DNA of 64,000 nt from Heligmosomoides polygyrus polygyrus (taxonomy: Eukaryota; Nematoda; Chromadorea; Rhabditida; Heligmosomidae): positions 20,261,407 through 20,325,406 of the forward strand of contig OX377205.1 of NCBI GenBank assembly GCA_947396885.1, given 5' to 3'. The position numbers and the translations under genes are program-made. The notes under the pieces are model-generated. The model was given only the letters and a program-made list of their open reading frames with translations, was not told the origin of the DNA and did no database searches. This document shows, piece after piece, positions 34,739-46,211 of this stretch. Numbering within the stretch: position 1 is the stretch's first letter; every line of letters begins with the position of its first letter.

Positions 34739-34939
34739 TGTTGCAGTATCTCTAAGCTAAGGACAATGACATCAAGCTAGCTGGTCTACTTGTACAGGTT
34801 TTTCCCTACCTAGGAGTAGAAAAGGCTCTCAGTACGTGCAGTATATAGTAAGATAGGGCGATCTATTGGTTCCACGCTACTGGTTCTCCTTAGTGAAACG
34901 TTCCCCCATTACTGGTACTGGTTCCCCTCAATGATCCCC

Positions 34940-35110
34940 CTTAGCTGACGACGTCTTCGGCACGTCTTCTGAATCCCCAGGCATATTGGACGATGCCTTC
35001 GACACGTCCACCTGAATCCCCAAACACGTTGAGCGACGTCTTTGAAACGTCATGCGACGTACTGCGTACGTCTTCTGAATCCCCTGGCACGAAGAAGACG
35101 CTCGGGTATT
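34940..35110. repeat. Diverged 42-bp-like repeats
   Basis: Variants of TTCGGCACGTCTTCTGAAT and CCCCAGGCA repeat three to four times. They resemble the 42-bp subunit (TTCGGCACGTCTACTGA) of the 155-bp array at 37.9-38.9 kb, so this is probably an older relic of that satellite. Confidence 0.6.
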
Positions 35111-35204
35111 TTCTGCTTTTTTTGCTCCCCATAATTTGATCAGTATCAATTGACGGCGATCGAAGTTCTGAAAACGAACTTTGACCTCGCCAACACTCCC
35201 AAAA

Positions 35205-36525
35205 GCTTCGCCCACACTTCCCCTAGGGGGTGGATTAATTAGCGTGCTGATCACGAATCTAACATCCTTCTTTGAAATTTCAGACGATTATAGTAGGGTA
35301 CGGTAGGTAACGGTGACAAAGGCTGTCGATGTCATCATCACCGATTCTCCCCAGTGCTAAGGGGGCTATTTGGGGTGATAAACACGAATCCTGCAGCAAT
35401 TTCTCGTATTACGCTGCAGCACGGTAGCTACTGATCAGGATCGCCATAGCATATTGGACGACAAACTCCTCGAGATAGAAACAGAATCCGTCGAAGACGC
35501 CAGAAGACGCGAGCCGAACATCAGAAACGATCAAAAACAAAAGAAGACACTCACGCTCGAACTTCTAACCATTTCACCCGGACTTTTTCAACAGTTTGAT
35601 TTCTTCGGAGCGATTTCGCTGATAAAATGACTCAGCCTCTGACTGAAACGAATCATCGAGCCGTTGTCTCACCCCCCCCCCCCCCTTCATCAGCGATATC
35701 ACGATGCCTCCTTCCGCTGTTCACCGGATCGCAGCGTAATCAATGAGGCTAATCAAAAGCGAAACACCCAAAAAGCAACTCAAACTCCTCGAAATAGAAA
35801 ATGAATCCGTCGAAGACGTCAGAAGACGCGAGCCGAACATCAGAAACGATCAAAAACAACAGAAGACACTCACGCTCGAACTTCTAACCATTTCACCCGT
35901 ACTTTTTCAACAGTTTGATTTCTTCGGAGCGATTTCGTTGATAAAATGACTCAGCCTCTGACTGAAACGAATCATCGAGCCGTTGTCTCACCCCCACCCC
36001 TTCATCAGCGATATCAGGATGCCTCCTTCAACTGTTCAACGGATCGCAGCGTAATCAATGAGGCTAATCAAAAGCGAAACACCCAAAAAGCAAGTCAAAC
36101 TCCTCGAAATAGAAAATGAATCCGTCGAAGACGTCAGAGAGCGCCATCGCGCTTTGATTAGGAGAAAATGAATCCGTCGGCAAAGTCAGAGAGCGTCACT
36201 GCGCTTCGATTAGGTCCCGCCTAGATTCAAAACACCCGCGTAGTTTTAAATTCAAAACGTCAAGTCAATAATTCTTGAGAAAAAGCACTGAAGGGAAGTA
36301 GAGTGCAGTGTCTGCACCCTCCTGCTTAGAGATCGCTCACTCCAGAGGTAGAGTAGAGCTACGAAAAAAAACTTCGCCCACACTTCGCCTAGGGGGGGGG
36401 GTGGTTAATTAGCGTGCTGATCACGAATCTAACATCCTTCTTTGAAATTTCAGCCGATTATGGTAGGGTACGGTAGGTAACGGTGACTAAGGCGGTCGAT
36501 GTCATCGTCACCGATTTTCCCCTCA
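35205..36525. repeat. Duplicated block with internal 305-bp tandem
   Basis: 35205-35345 and 36372-36525 are direct copies (CTTCGCCCACACTTC, TTAGCGTGCTGATCACGAAT, GTAGGGTACGGTAGGTAACG). Between them a ~305-bp unit repeats about 2.3 times (35450-35755, 35756-36060, 36061-36145; GAATCCGTCGAAGACG, GAAACGATCAAAAACAA). Units open with short ORFs ('LLEIENESVEDVRRREPNIR') that are not kept across copies. Confidence 0.75.
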
Positions 36526-36739
36526 CACTTCCCTCGCACTCCTCCAACACCGGATAGAGGCGTATCGTTACTGGACCCCTCCTGGACAGACAGGACAAAC
36601 ACGTCGCCCTGGACTGACACGGCATCCCGTACAGACTGACAGAAGTTACACTCCCCTTAGCGGCTTATTATATAGAAGGAAGAAGGATGATGATGACCTC
36701 CACCACCTACACGCCTTAAATTTCACACCGCTTGAATGG

Positions 36740-37826
36740 CATCCACAAAAGATCGATAATATCGACAGATATCGATTGATCAACTTCAGATTCGTGTTCA
36801 GCGACCTCGATTACCCCCAAGGCTAAAGTTTCGGACCGCTTGGACGAAATACACGAAAAATCGATATTATCGATCGATATCGATTGATCAACTTCAGATT
36901 CGTGTTCAGCGACCTCGATTACCCCCAAGGCTAAAGTTTCGGACCGCTTGGACGAAATACACGAAAAATCGATATTATCGATCGATATCGATTGATCAAC
37001 TTCAGATTCGTGTTCAGCGACCACGATTACCCCCAAGGCTAAAGTTTCGGACCGCTTGAACGAAATACACGAAAAATCGATATTATCGATCGATATCGAT
37101 TGATCAACTTCAGATTCGTGTTCAGCGACCACGATTACCCCCAAGGCTAAAGTTTCGGACCGCTTGAACGAAATACACGAAAAATCGATATTATCGATCG
37201 ATATCGATTGATCAACTTCAGATTCGTGTTCAGCGACCCCGATTACCCCCAAGGCTAAAGTTTCGGACCGCTTGAACGAAATACACGAAAAATCGATATT
37301 ATCGATCGATATCGATTGATCAACTTCAGATTCGTGTTCAGCGACCTCGATTACCCCCAAGGCTAAAGTTTCGGACCGCTTGAACGAAATACACGAAAAA
37401 TCGATATTATCGATCGATATCGATTGATCAACTTCAGATTCGTGTTCAGCGACCTCGATTACCCCCAAGGCTAAAGTTTCGGACCGCTTGAACGAAATAC
37501 ACGAAAAATCGATATTATCGATCGATATCGATTGATCAACTTCAGATTCGTGTTCAGCGACCCCGATTACCCCCAAGGCTAAAGTTTCGGACCGCTTGAA
37601 CGAAATACACGAAAAATCGATATTATCGATCGATATCGATTGATCAACTTCAGATTCGTGTTCAGCGACCTCGATTACCCCCAAGGCTAAAGTTTCGGAC
37701 CGCTTGAACGAAATACACGAAAAATCGATATTATCGATCGATATCGATTGATCAACTTCAGATTCGTGTTCAGCGACCTCGATTACCCCCAAGGCTAAAG
37801 TTTCGGACCGCTTGAACGAAATACAC
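36740..37826. repeat. 108-bp satellite array, ~10 copies
   Basis: Ten near-identical units. Each contains ATCGATATTATCGATCGATA (overlapping ATCGAT palindromes), TTCAGATTCGTGTTCAGCGA and GCTAAAGTTTCGGACCGCTT. Since 108 is divisible by three, the minus strand stays open for 385 codons with a 36-residue repeat ('KRSETLALGVIEVAEHESEV'). Copies differ mostly by single bases. I treat it as satellite DNA, not a gene. Confidence 0.9.
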
Positions 37827-37867
37827 CCCCCCCCCCCCCCTACACCCCCCCTCTCTCTACTCCAACA

Positions 37868-38895
37868 CCGCATCTCCAGGCACGTTTGGCAGCGTGTTCG
37901 GCACGTCTACTGACTCGCCAGGCACGTTGCACAACTGCAACCCCCCTCCTCCGACGATTCCCCCTTACAGGACTCCAGCACCGCATCTCCAGGCACGTTT
38001 GGCAGCGTGTTCGGCACGTCTACTGACTCGCCAGGCACGTTGGGCAACGTGTTCGGCACGTCTACTGAGTCGCCAGGCACGTTGCACAACTGCAACCCCC
38101 CTCCTCCGACGATTCCCCCTTACAGGACTCCAGCACCGCATCTCCAGGCACGTTTGGCAGCGTGTTCGGCACGTCTACTGACTCGCCAGGCACGTTGGGC
38201 AACGTGTTCGGCACGTCTACTGAGTCGCCAGGCACGTTGCACAACTGCAACCCCCCTCCTCCGACGATTCCCCCTTACAGGACTCCAGCACCGCATCTCC
38301 AGGCACGTTTGGCAGCGTGTTCGGCACGTCTACTGACTCGCCAGGCACGTTGGGCAACGTGTTCGGCACGTCTACTGAGTCGCCAGGCACGTTGCACAAC
38401 TGCAACCCCCCTCCTCCGACGATTCCCCCTTACAGGACTCCAGCACCGCATCTCCAGGCACGTTTGGCAGCGTGTTCGGCACGTCTACTGACTCGCCAGG
38501 CACGTTGGGCAACGTGTTCGGCACGTCTACTGAGTCGCCAGGCACGTTGCACAACTGCAACCCCCCTCCTCCGACGATTCCCCCTTACAGGACTCCAGCA
38601 CCGCATCTCCAGGCACGTTTGGCAGCGTGTTCGGCACGTCTACTGACTCGCCAGGCACGTTGGGCAACGTGTTCGGCACGTCTACTGAGTCGCCAGGCAC
38701 GTTGCACAACTGCAACCCCCCTCCTCCGACGATTCCCCCTTACAGGACTCCAGCACCGCATCTCCAGGCACGTTTGGCAGCGTGTTCGGCACGTCTACTG
38801 ACTCGCCAGGCACGTTGGGCAACGTGTTCGGCACGTCTACTGAGTCGCCAGGCACGTTGCACAACTGCAACCCCCCTCCCCCCACGATTCCCCCT
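37868..38895. repeat. 155-bp satellite array of 42-bp subunits
   Basis: About 6.5 units. Each has two or three 42-bp subunits (GTGTTCGGCACGTCTACTGA) plus a spacer (TGCACAACTGCAACCCCCCT). The first unit lacks one subunit (113 instead of 155 bp). Copies are almost identical, so the array was amplified recently. 155 is not divisible by three, so the repeated short ORFs are not coding. Confidence 0.92.
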
Positions 38896-38944
38896 CACAG
38901 TTCAGCACCCAGATGGCCAGGCAGACCGTCACTGATCCCCCCCT

Positions 38945-39043
38945 GGACAGACACTCCGCCCCGTACAGACGCTCTCCCCCGTACAGACGCTCTCCCCCGT
39001 ACAGACGCTCCGCCCCGTACAGACGCTCCGCCCCGTACAGACG
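38945..39043. repeat. 18-bp tandem repeat
   Basis: Five to six copies of CCCCGTACAGACGCTC(T/C)(C/G). A single related CCCGTACAGAC lies at about 36627-36637 before the satellite block. It ends at the TTAGCGGCTTATTATATAGA word shared with 36657. Confidence 0.85.
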
Positions 39044-39463
39044 TTAGCGGCTTATTATATAGAAGGATATTACTGAAAATTTTCGCAAAAATAAAAATCA
39101 ATATGGCTATCGCATGAGCAGCAGTTGGTTACTTTCGAAATTTATGGCCCAACAAAATTGCGAATAGTATAATGAGAAAGAAACGGGTACCGTAAAAGTG
39201 ACGAGGTCGTCGCCGATTTTATCACGAAATTCGGTGATTTCATCGAACAGATCGTACATTGTGCTGAAGGCGACGAACAACATCAGTGAGCAGCCAAGAA
39301 AAGAGACGAGAAGGAAGTGGAAATGCACGGTTGATCCCTGAACGGAGGAGCATTTCTGATGCAACACAGTATAGAACAGGGCAGTCAGTCGGACACAATT
39401 CAAGCATAGGCCAAATTTTCTAATTTTACTAGTAGATCGATTTGTGATGCGTAACGCGTTCTA

Positions 39464-41044
39464 TTAGGTTGTAACGAAATAAATGGCACTGAACCACTGT
39501 AAATTTAAACAGTTAATATCTCGGCTTGTAGGCAAGTTTATTAATTGAAATAAAAACCTTCTGATTCTACACATCTTTGCCAACGTGACACAAGCTTTTT
39601 TTATCCCAGTAGCATAAAAATCAGTAGTTCTGGAATTGACGAAGGCACTTTCGGCATCCTGTTGGTATTTGAATATTTTCCCTACCGAGAAGTCGCCAAG
39701 ATGCTTGAAGAAATGGTAGTCTGTTGGGGAGAGGTCGGAAGAAAACGGAGGATGTGGTAGAGTTTCAGTGCTCAGCCCATTCAATTTCTGCAACGTCATT
39801 CGTGCTACATGGGGCCGAGCATTGTCGTGCAGAAGGAGAACTCGCCTTCGGTTTACCAAGGCCGGCCGGATATCCTTCAACTTTTTCATCATTTCTTCAA
39901 TTTCAATGCAGTACTTCTCTGCCGTGATGGATTCACCGGGACGGAGGAAGCTGTGGTGAATAATTCCCAGCGAACACCACCATACTGTCACCATTACTTT
40001 CTTTTGGTGCAATTCCGGCTTCGCAAAAACCTTGGGCTCTCATCGCTGTCCACCCACTGTGCCGATCGTCGCCTGTTGTCGTACATTAGCACTTCTCGTC
40101 ACAGGTTACGATGCGATCAAGGAATGGGTCCGTTTCGTTCCGTAGAGATCTCATATCGTCGGTTTCTTTGCTCCTCAGACAGCTCGTGAGGCACCCATCT
40201 TTCCAGCTTTTTGGTCTTTCAAATTTCCTTCAGATGCCGGGCAGCTGTGTTGTGACTGACGCCAAGAACCTTCGCTATCTCCCTGGTACCTTTGTGTGGA
40301 TCCTCCTCTACCACATCTCTCAGCTTGTCCTCATCAACATCACTATGCCTCCCACGACCTTCATGTCCTTCCAAGCTCTCATCTCCATTCCGGAACTTCT
40401 GATACCAACGACACGCCGTCCGAATTGTGGAACATCTTTGACCGAATGCGGCGTTGATCTTCTCGTTCGCCTCCTTAGCTATAGTGCCCAGCTTGAATTC
40501 ATACAATTCATACAAAATTCATACAGTTTTCCTCGGATTACCCTTTTGTCCATCTGCAAAAAAGTCAATAAAACTCTAAAGTTTTCCCACTGTTACATAG
40601 AAAATTTGGTACTCACCGGTAGAGCAAAGTTTGCGCTTCTAAACGATATGCCACATGTTACGGTTTGTTCTTGGTCAAACGCGTAAAGACGAGCCAAAAA
40701 ATCCAGTGCCATTTATTCGTTAAAGGATAAAGGACGGCGTTACACTATCCTTTTTGAGATGCGCCACGCATTCTACTTCTACGCGCTGTCGTGGAGGTGA
40801 TTTGAATGCGTATTTGGCCATACAATGACTTGCGGTGGCCAGCCAATGAACAAGTCAGCGCTTTATCCTTCCCAGACAAGACTGTTACCAATTCACCGAC
40901 CCCGGATGGATGGAAGGCTTGGTTGGCCGGGGCGGGAAATCCGAACCAGGAACCTGGTATCGGGTGCACGCGACAGTCACGCCTCCTCCGACTGCGCTAG
41001 ACGCGCCCATTTAATTTAATTTAATTTAATTCGTTACAACCTAA
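39464..41044 (-). mobile_element. Mariner transposon (TTAGGTTGTAACGAA), nearly complete, SINE in TIR
   Basis: TIRs TTAGGTTGTAACGAAATAAA... at the left and the mirror AATTCGTTACAACCTAA at the right, flanked by TA. Minus-strand transposase: 'MYELYEFKLGTIAKEANEKI' and 'RDVVEEDPHKGTREIAKVLG' (paired helix-turn-helix), 'IVTCDEKC' (first Asp), a one-base frameshift, 'KVMVTVWWCSLGIIHHSFLR', 'LLHDNARPHVARMTLQKL' and 'SSDLSPTDYHFFKHL'. The last two Asp are 34 residues apart (DD34D). Only a frameshift and a SINE in the right TIR keep it from looking intact. Confidence 0.9.
40723..41010 (-). mobile_element. SINE-A inserted in mariner TIR
   Basis: Full reverse copy (tail AAAGGATAAAGGACGGCG, head ACTGCGCTAGACGCGCCC). 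ATTCGTTA is duplicated at 40715-40722 and 41029-41036. An (AATTT)n stretch lies between the head and the right copy. The insertion splits the right terminal repeat of the mariner, which would block its mobility. Confidence 0.88.
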
Positions 41045-41239
41045 TAATTCCGTATGCCGTGGAGGGATTCGGCATGCGCATTTTGTATAAACAATGGCTT
41101 GCGGTGACCAACCAGTGGACAAGTTGGTATATTTTATAATTCTTATTCGTTGTACTACACAATCCTAACAAAACTTCAGCTATAAACTAATTGTATAGAA
41201 ACGATACATATATGCCATTTTCACGTCAAATTAGACACT

Positions 41240-41517
41240 CTAGTATGGACGCGTGTCGGGGGAGACGCCGGCTATCGCCTGTACGCAATACCAGGTTCCT
41301 GGTTCGGATTTCGCTCCCAGGCCGACCAAGCCTTCCATCCCTCCGGGGTCGGTGAATTGGTACCAGACTTGTCTGGGATGACAGAGCGCTGAATTGTTCA
41401 TCGGCTGGCCACCGCAAGTCAATCTATGGCCAAATACGCCTTCAACTCGCCTCCATGACATCCTGTAGAAGTAGAATGCGTGGCTCATCCAATGAGTAAC
41501 GCCGTCCTTTATTCTTT
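41240..41517 (+). mobile_element. SINE-A, full-length
   Basis: Begins near GACGCGTGTCGGGG (A box damaged). It keeps the B box GGTTCGGATTTC, the GGTACCAGACTTGTCTGGGA word and a CGTCCTTTATTCTTTATG tail. It lies about 200 bp from the mariner that carries another copy. Confidence 0.8.
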
Positions 41518-41519
41518 AT

Positions 41520-42200
41520 GCTTTTATAAGCTAGTTCAAGACTTGGGTGAAATCAAAGCAAACTGTTCCAAAGCGAAACAAGCTCCTTCTTCATTTAACT
41601 GAGAGCTCTCCATATAGGTTAAAAAACTTTTTGTTCAAAAAACATTTAGTATAACTTTCTCTGAAGTTTTAATTCATCTACTCAAAAAGTGAGCACTTTG
41701 AAATTTTATAAAATTCTTATTTTTTGTGGAAAAATAATGATTTATAACATGTTTTAAAAAACAGGATAGCAGTAGTTTTTTGATACTAAAAAAACTGCGC
41801 CATGCATTCGTCCAAGACGTCGCGATTTTTATTCGATCGGTAGCGAAGCGATTTGATTTCAAAATTCTTAGGCTAGCCAAGAGGAATGTCCAATTTGATG
41901 TGAAAAGTGTCCAGTTTGTTTTGAAAACTGTCTAAGTTAACGATAAATAAATGGTAATTTAAAGTATAAACGTAGAATAAAAAACTAGACATTTAATATA
42001 AAAGTAAAGCTTTTAAAACACTTTTCGTTTAAAATCATTTCTTTGATGAATTAAACTTGATAATTTTGCACATCCTAAAAAGTTACATCATCTCACTCTC
42101 CACATGAACTACCGGAGAGGTCTTATAACAAGGACGGTTTGTCTGGAGATAGGGGCGAAACGAACCACTTCAAGGAGGTGAAAAATTGTAATTTTATGTT
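41520..42200. other. AT-rich, degenerate repeat, no gene
   Basis: Contains near-copies of the 6.9-7.7 kb repeat words (CGCGATTTTTATTCGATCGG, AAAGTGTCCAGTTTG). No coding sequence supported. Confidence 0.45.
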
Positions 42201-42204
42201 TTTC

Positions 42205-42374
42205 GCCTTCAATTTGCTTTATTGTCCTTCCTGTACAAGTCTGGTACCAGTTCACTACCTCAGAGGAGGGAAGGAAGGCTTGGTTGGCCTGGGATGGAAC
42301 TCCGAACAAGGAACCCCTCATCGGATGCACTCGACAGCCGGCACCTACTCCGACTGCGCTATACGCGCCCTCGC
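42205..42374 (-). mobile_element. SINE-A, 3'-truncated
   Basis: Minus-strand head and body only: GCGCGTATAGCGCAGTCGGA (A box), then GGTTCCTTGTTCGGAGTTCC with a damaged B box, and GGTACCAGACTTGTACAGGA. The tail half is missing. Confidence 0.7.
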
Positions 42375-42889
42375 CCAATAATGATTGATCAATAAAAACC
42401 AATGATCAAGCATCTATATCACAATAATCTACGCACAATTAGATAAGCAATCGTAAGTAAAGTGAAGAAGATCTTAGGGCGTTCCTAGATTCAACGTCGC
42501 CTAAAACCTGTTCTCAAAGTTAGCTACCACTATTTGATTCTGTAAGTTCAACCAAACAAGGAGGAAGGATTGCTCGATGAGCGGACTTACCATTTCTCGA
42601 CTATGAAGGTGCTAACAAGTCGATGTGTTCCAGTGGGTGCTGCTTGAACGTCTGGAAAAGAAGGGAGAGGCACATCGCTGCCATGGTAGCCGAGAAAGCA
42701 TCCCGTACCGGTTTCGTGGTTGAATCAGCACTGCTTTGCCTTTTGTGACATGACACGGATTCCACTAGCCGACTCGGCATGGTTCGATAACATCCATGCT
42801 ATAGCTATCAGAAGACACTTCACAGGCCCTAATCTCGAATGGTAACCTAATTCGCATGTTTAGACTCACCCGAGACTTAATAATTAACC

Positions 42890-44060
42890 AGTGCTCAGAA
42901 GAAGAAACTGCCACATGAAGTCAACTGCAGACATTCGTGATCTTGACTTTTCAACATCCAAGGACCTGAGTTCTAATTTGCGTCGTAAAACATTGGTCAA
43001 AAAAGCTTACTACCGAATCTACAACCTTTTTCAAGCGCTGAGGAGCGGGCGGAGATCCTCAAGTCCTTGTGCGAACATATAACACGTATGTGATGCCCAT
43101 GATAGTACAACAGTTTTTAATCCTTCGAAGAGAAACGTCAATCTCCTTCTAGAAAATGTACAGAACAGTTTCACTCGTAAGCTCATGTTTAGGTACTTCG
43201 GAAATCTTAAATATAATAGAAATATAATAACTATTATCAGATGCCAAGTGATGCTGAGAGAGCTGAAATATTAGGTCTACAAAGCCTTTCCATTAGAAGG
43301 AAAAGAGCTGACGTCCACATGATGTTTAAAATACTCAAAGACTCATACGTCCATCGACAGTTTGCTCAAAGATTTTCATGGTGTGCAAAAGAAGGCGAAT
43401 TGGACGGTAACTAGCGCAGCCCGCAGGGCTGTCTCTCTCAAATCGGGATGGTCGTGCTTTGCTGCCATAGAACGGCCTTAAAACCTCGTCCTATGTCCCT
43501 TGACTTGCGGCAGGCCCACCTCGTCTCCTGCACCGCACAGAAATCCAGTGCGCTCCAGTGCGACTGCCGCGTGCACCCGATACCAGGTTCCTGGTTCAGA
43601 TTTCCTGCCAAGGCCGACCAAGCCTTCCATCCCTCCGGGAATTGGTACCAGACTTGTCTGGGAACGATAGAGCGCTGACTTGTTCATCGGCTGGCCACCG
43701 CAAGTCATTGTATGGACAAATGCGCATTCAAGTCGCCTCCACGACATCCCGTAGAAGTAGAATGCGTGGCGCATCCCAAAAGGGATTGAGTAACGCCGTC
43801 CTTTATCCTTTTTATCCTTTATTTTTACGTGTGGCCTCGGTACACGTCATGAGTAGAAGAATAAGAAGAATGTTACGCTCTGCAACTTAATATGATATGA
43901 CAACTTAACAGCACCCTACATGCGAAGCTTGAGAAAAGAGGGAAGATCCCCACTAATTTACCAGCCTTCAAGAAATTCCTTCAGCGTCCTTTGAGCCCCT
44001 ACACAGTTTTTCAGCTGACTTACTTGTTTCTGCCAATTATTTCTTTGCATTAGCCTTGTT
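42890..44060 (+). mobile_element. CR1-like LINE 3' fragment, split by SINE
   Basis: Plus-strand pieces in order: 'KAYYRIYNLFQALRSG', 'LLLENVQNSFTRKL', 'AEILGLQSLSIRRKRADVHM' with 'MFKILKDSYV', and after the SINE 'GKIPTNLPAFKKFLQRPLSP'. This is the usual order of the C-terminal domain of CR1-type elements. It is frameshifted and lacks the catalytic core. Confidence 0.75.
43553..43822 (+). mobile_element. SINE-A within CR1-like fragment
   Basis: Body from GCGTGCACCCGATACCAGG, B box GGTTCAGATTTC, and tail GCCGTCCTTTATCC plus a second TTTATCC. The A-box part is replaced by unrelated sequence, so the head is truncated or rearranged. Confidence 0.75.
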
Positions 44061-45000
44061 TTCATTCAGGTATTACATTAGTTTATCGCGTTTCAGCTAC
44101 ATAGTGAATGCTTATTGACAGTAGTATGCTATGTTCTTCGGATGCTTGTGCTGTACGCAAGAATACCCTTTTGTAATAAATATGATGTTTAGTACAAGTG
44201 CACTCAATCCGCCCAGTTTCACTAACGTTACTCCGATAAGGAATAACGTCCTGCTGGTCTGAATAACTGCAGTACTCTAGCGATTCATTTGTTTTCCCAA
44301 GTGTTGCTATGTATTCGGTTTTCCAGAGAGCCTTAAGGTGATCTTGAGAGGGTTCTAGAACCTTCTGGTCTTGATCGGTAGCCATCATGGTTCAACACGA
44401 GGCACTTGTAGATCCTTTCGAAGATTCTCCGTGTTAGGTATGTAGCTGTGTTGCCTTCCATAACATAACTCTGATGTCAATTTCACCAAACTAGCTGCGA
44501 GTCATCATCTTCTATGAACGGCGTCGCGGCACAGATGCGGGAAAATTCCACTGATATCCCCTCTGATCTCCTTATTCCACCTCCTTTTAAGGCCTTAAGG
44601 TCGAAAAATTTACCGAAAGTAAAATCACCAAAGTCGACTCTAAATCTGCTCTATACAAACACACTAAAAAAGCTATATACAAAATACATCTATATACAGC
44701 ACATGTTTCATATAATCACGAAGACAAAGTCTATCTCAAAAAGACTGCTAGTCGATTACAAAAGCAGGATATGACTGATTCGACATAAATATGGAGCAAT
44801 AAAAAATAAGTGATTAAATAAGTGGTTGTCTGTCTTGTATACATCCTTATCCTCTGTTCGAGTTGGGCTGAATTCGATCGAATGGCACGTCTCCACTGTT
44901 CGACAGCTTGCCATAGCGAGACCAGAAAGTCACCTCTGACGTGTGTCGCTGACCTGGAATTCTCCTCGATTTAGCTGCATATCTGATCCGCTCAAAGCAG
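44061..45000. other. No recognisable gene
   Basis: AT-rich sequence with short ORFs on both strands and no motif. 44480-44600 shows weak ordered similarity to 54880-55010 (CATCTTC...ATGAACgGcrTCG, CCACTGATAT). No splice-consistent coding found. Confidence 0.45.
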
Positions 45001-45002
45001 TA

Positions 45003-46049
45003 CAGTACCGGACGCGTCTTTTGAATAGACGCCGAAAAAAAACCGCACTTTTGCGGCTTTTGCGTTTTTTGGATATAACTCGCCTAAAATTCATTCTTTT
45101 CAAAAACTAAGGACATATTTGAGCTCAGTAGCTCGAGCTCTATCGTTTGGTGTACACATTTTATATGGCCATGAAAATGTTCGCCATTGAAAACCTGCGC
45201 TTCATTGCGAAGGGCGGTCGCGGACGAATTGTCGGTCGCAGACCGTTGGAAACCGCTGCATGCTCACAATTCCTCTAATGTGAGGTTTTTTTGAGAAGCG
45301 GTTGGTACCGTTCGATTCGTTTCTTCGAGATCTACACAAGCATGTATACAACCTTTCCAGACCACCGCGTGTGCTTGCGAGCGCTCGCTCTACTCGATTG
45401 ATAGGTTCGATTCCACATGCATTGCTCCCGGCGCACTCCTAAGTCTCGCAGGGACAGAGTACAGCAATTCCTGAGTAGGGCGGCCAGAAATTTCTGATAA
45501 AACTCCCCAAACGCCCGCTATACAAGATGTCGCGCCCACTCGATTGATAGGTTCGATCCTATACGCATTGTGCACGGCGAGCTCTCGAAGGATGTCTGGC
45601 ATCACAAAGCACTTTACGCCACGCTTGAGGTACTCCTAAAACATGCAAAGTCCTGGCAAATAAGGGGACGAGCGTTCTACCCCCTCTCCACCTGGCCCGC
45701 CCACTTCAACTCCCTGGGCTTGCTCGAGAGTCCAGTGGCTGCGTTACGAGATAGTGAAGACGCAGACATTTGCCACGCCTCTGTTTAAAAGGCGGGGGTA
45801 GAACGCCACTGTCTGCGACCGACAACTCGTCATCGACCGCCATTCGCAATGGAGCGCAGGTTTTCAATTTCGAACATTTTCATGCTCATATAAAATGTGG
45901 ACACCAAACGATAGAGCTCGAGCTCCTGAGCTCAAATATATCCTTAGTTTTTGAAAAGAATCAATTTTAGACGAGTTATATCCGAAAGACACAAAAGCCG
46001 CAAAAGTGCGGTTTTTTCGGCGTCTATGCAAAAGACGCGTCCGGTAGTG
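45003..46049. repeat. Foldback element with CAGTACCGGACGCGTC ends
   Basis: Arms of about 230 bp (45003-45240; 45820-46049) are inverted copies, e.g. GAGCTCGAGCTCTATCGTTT-type words and AAACCGCACTTTTGCGGC. TA flanks both ends. The interior carries two direct copies of CTCGATTGATAGGTTCGAT (45395, 45539) and no transposase. It is non-autonomous, and its TA target suggests Tc1/mariner mobilisation. Confidence 0.82.
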
Positions 46050-46211
46050 TAGGATAGCTTCTTGTCAAAGACCAGGTTGTGGTAAAGGTTCTAAGGTTAT
46101 AGCAAATAGTCCTACGATTACCCGGATCAGGCAATAAATACGGAAAGCGATTTGAGTTCTAAGACCTCAACTATGTGGCCTTGGTGACGTCTTGCCTCAG
46201 CTAAAAAAGGA

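Noticed and set aside
36716..37873. 385-codon minus-strand ORF as a repeat protein
   Set aside because: It is the 108-bp satellite read in a frame kept open because 108 is divisible by three. There is no start context, splice structure or constraint on the encoded residues.
37894..38935. Series of overlapping ~109-aa ORFs on both strands
   Set aside because: These are the 155-bp tandem array. The period is not a multiple of three, so the same short frame restarts in each unit.
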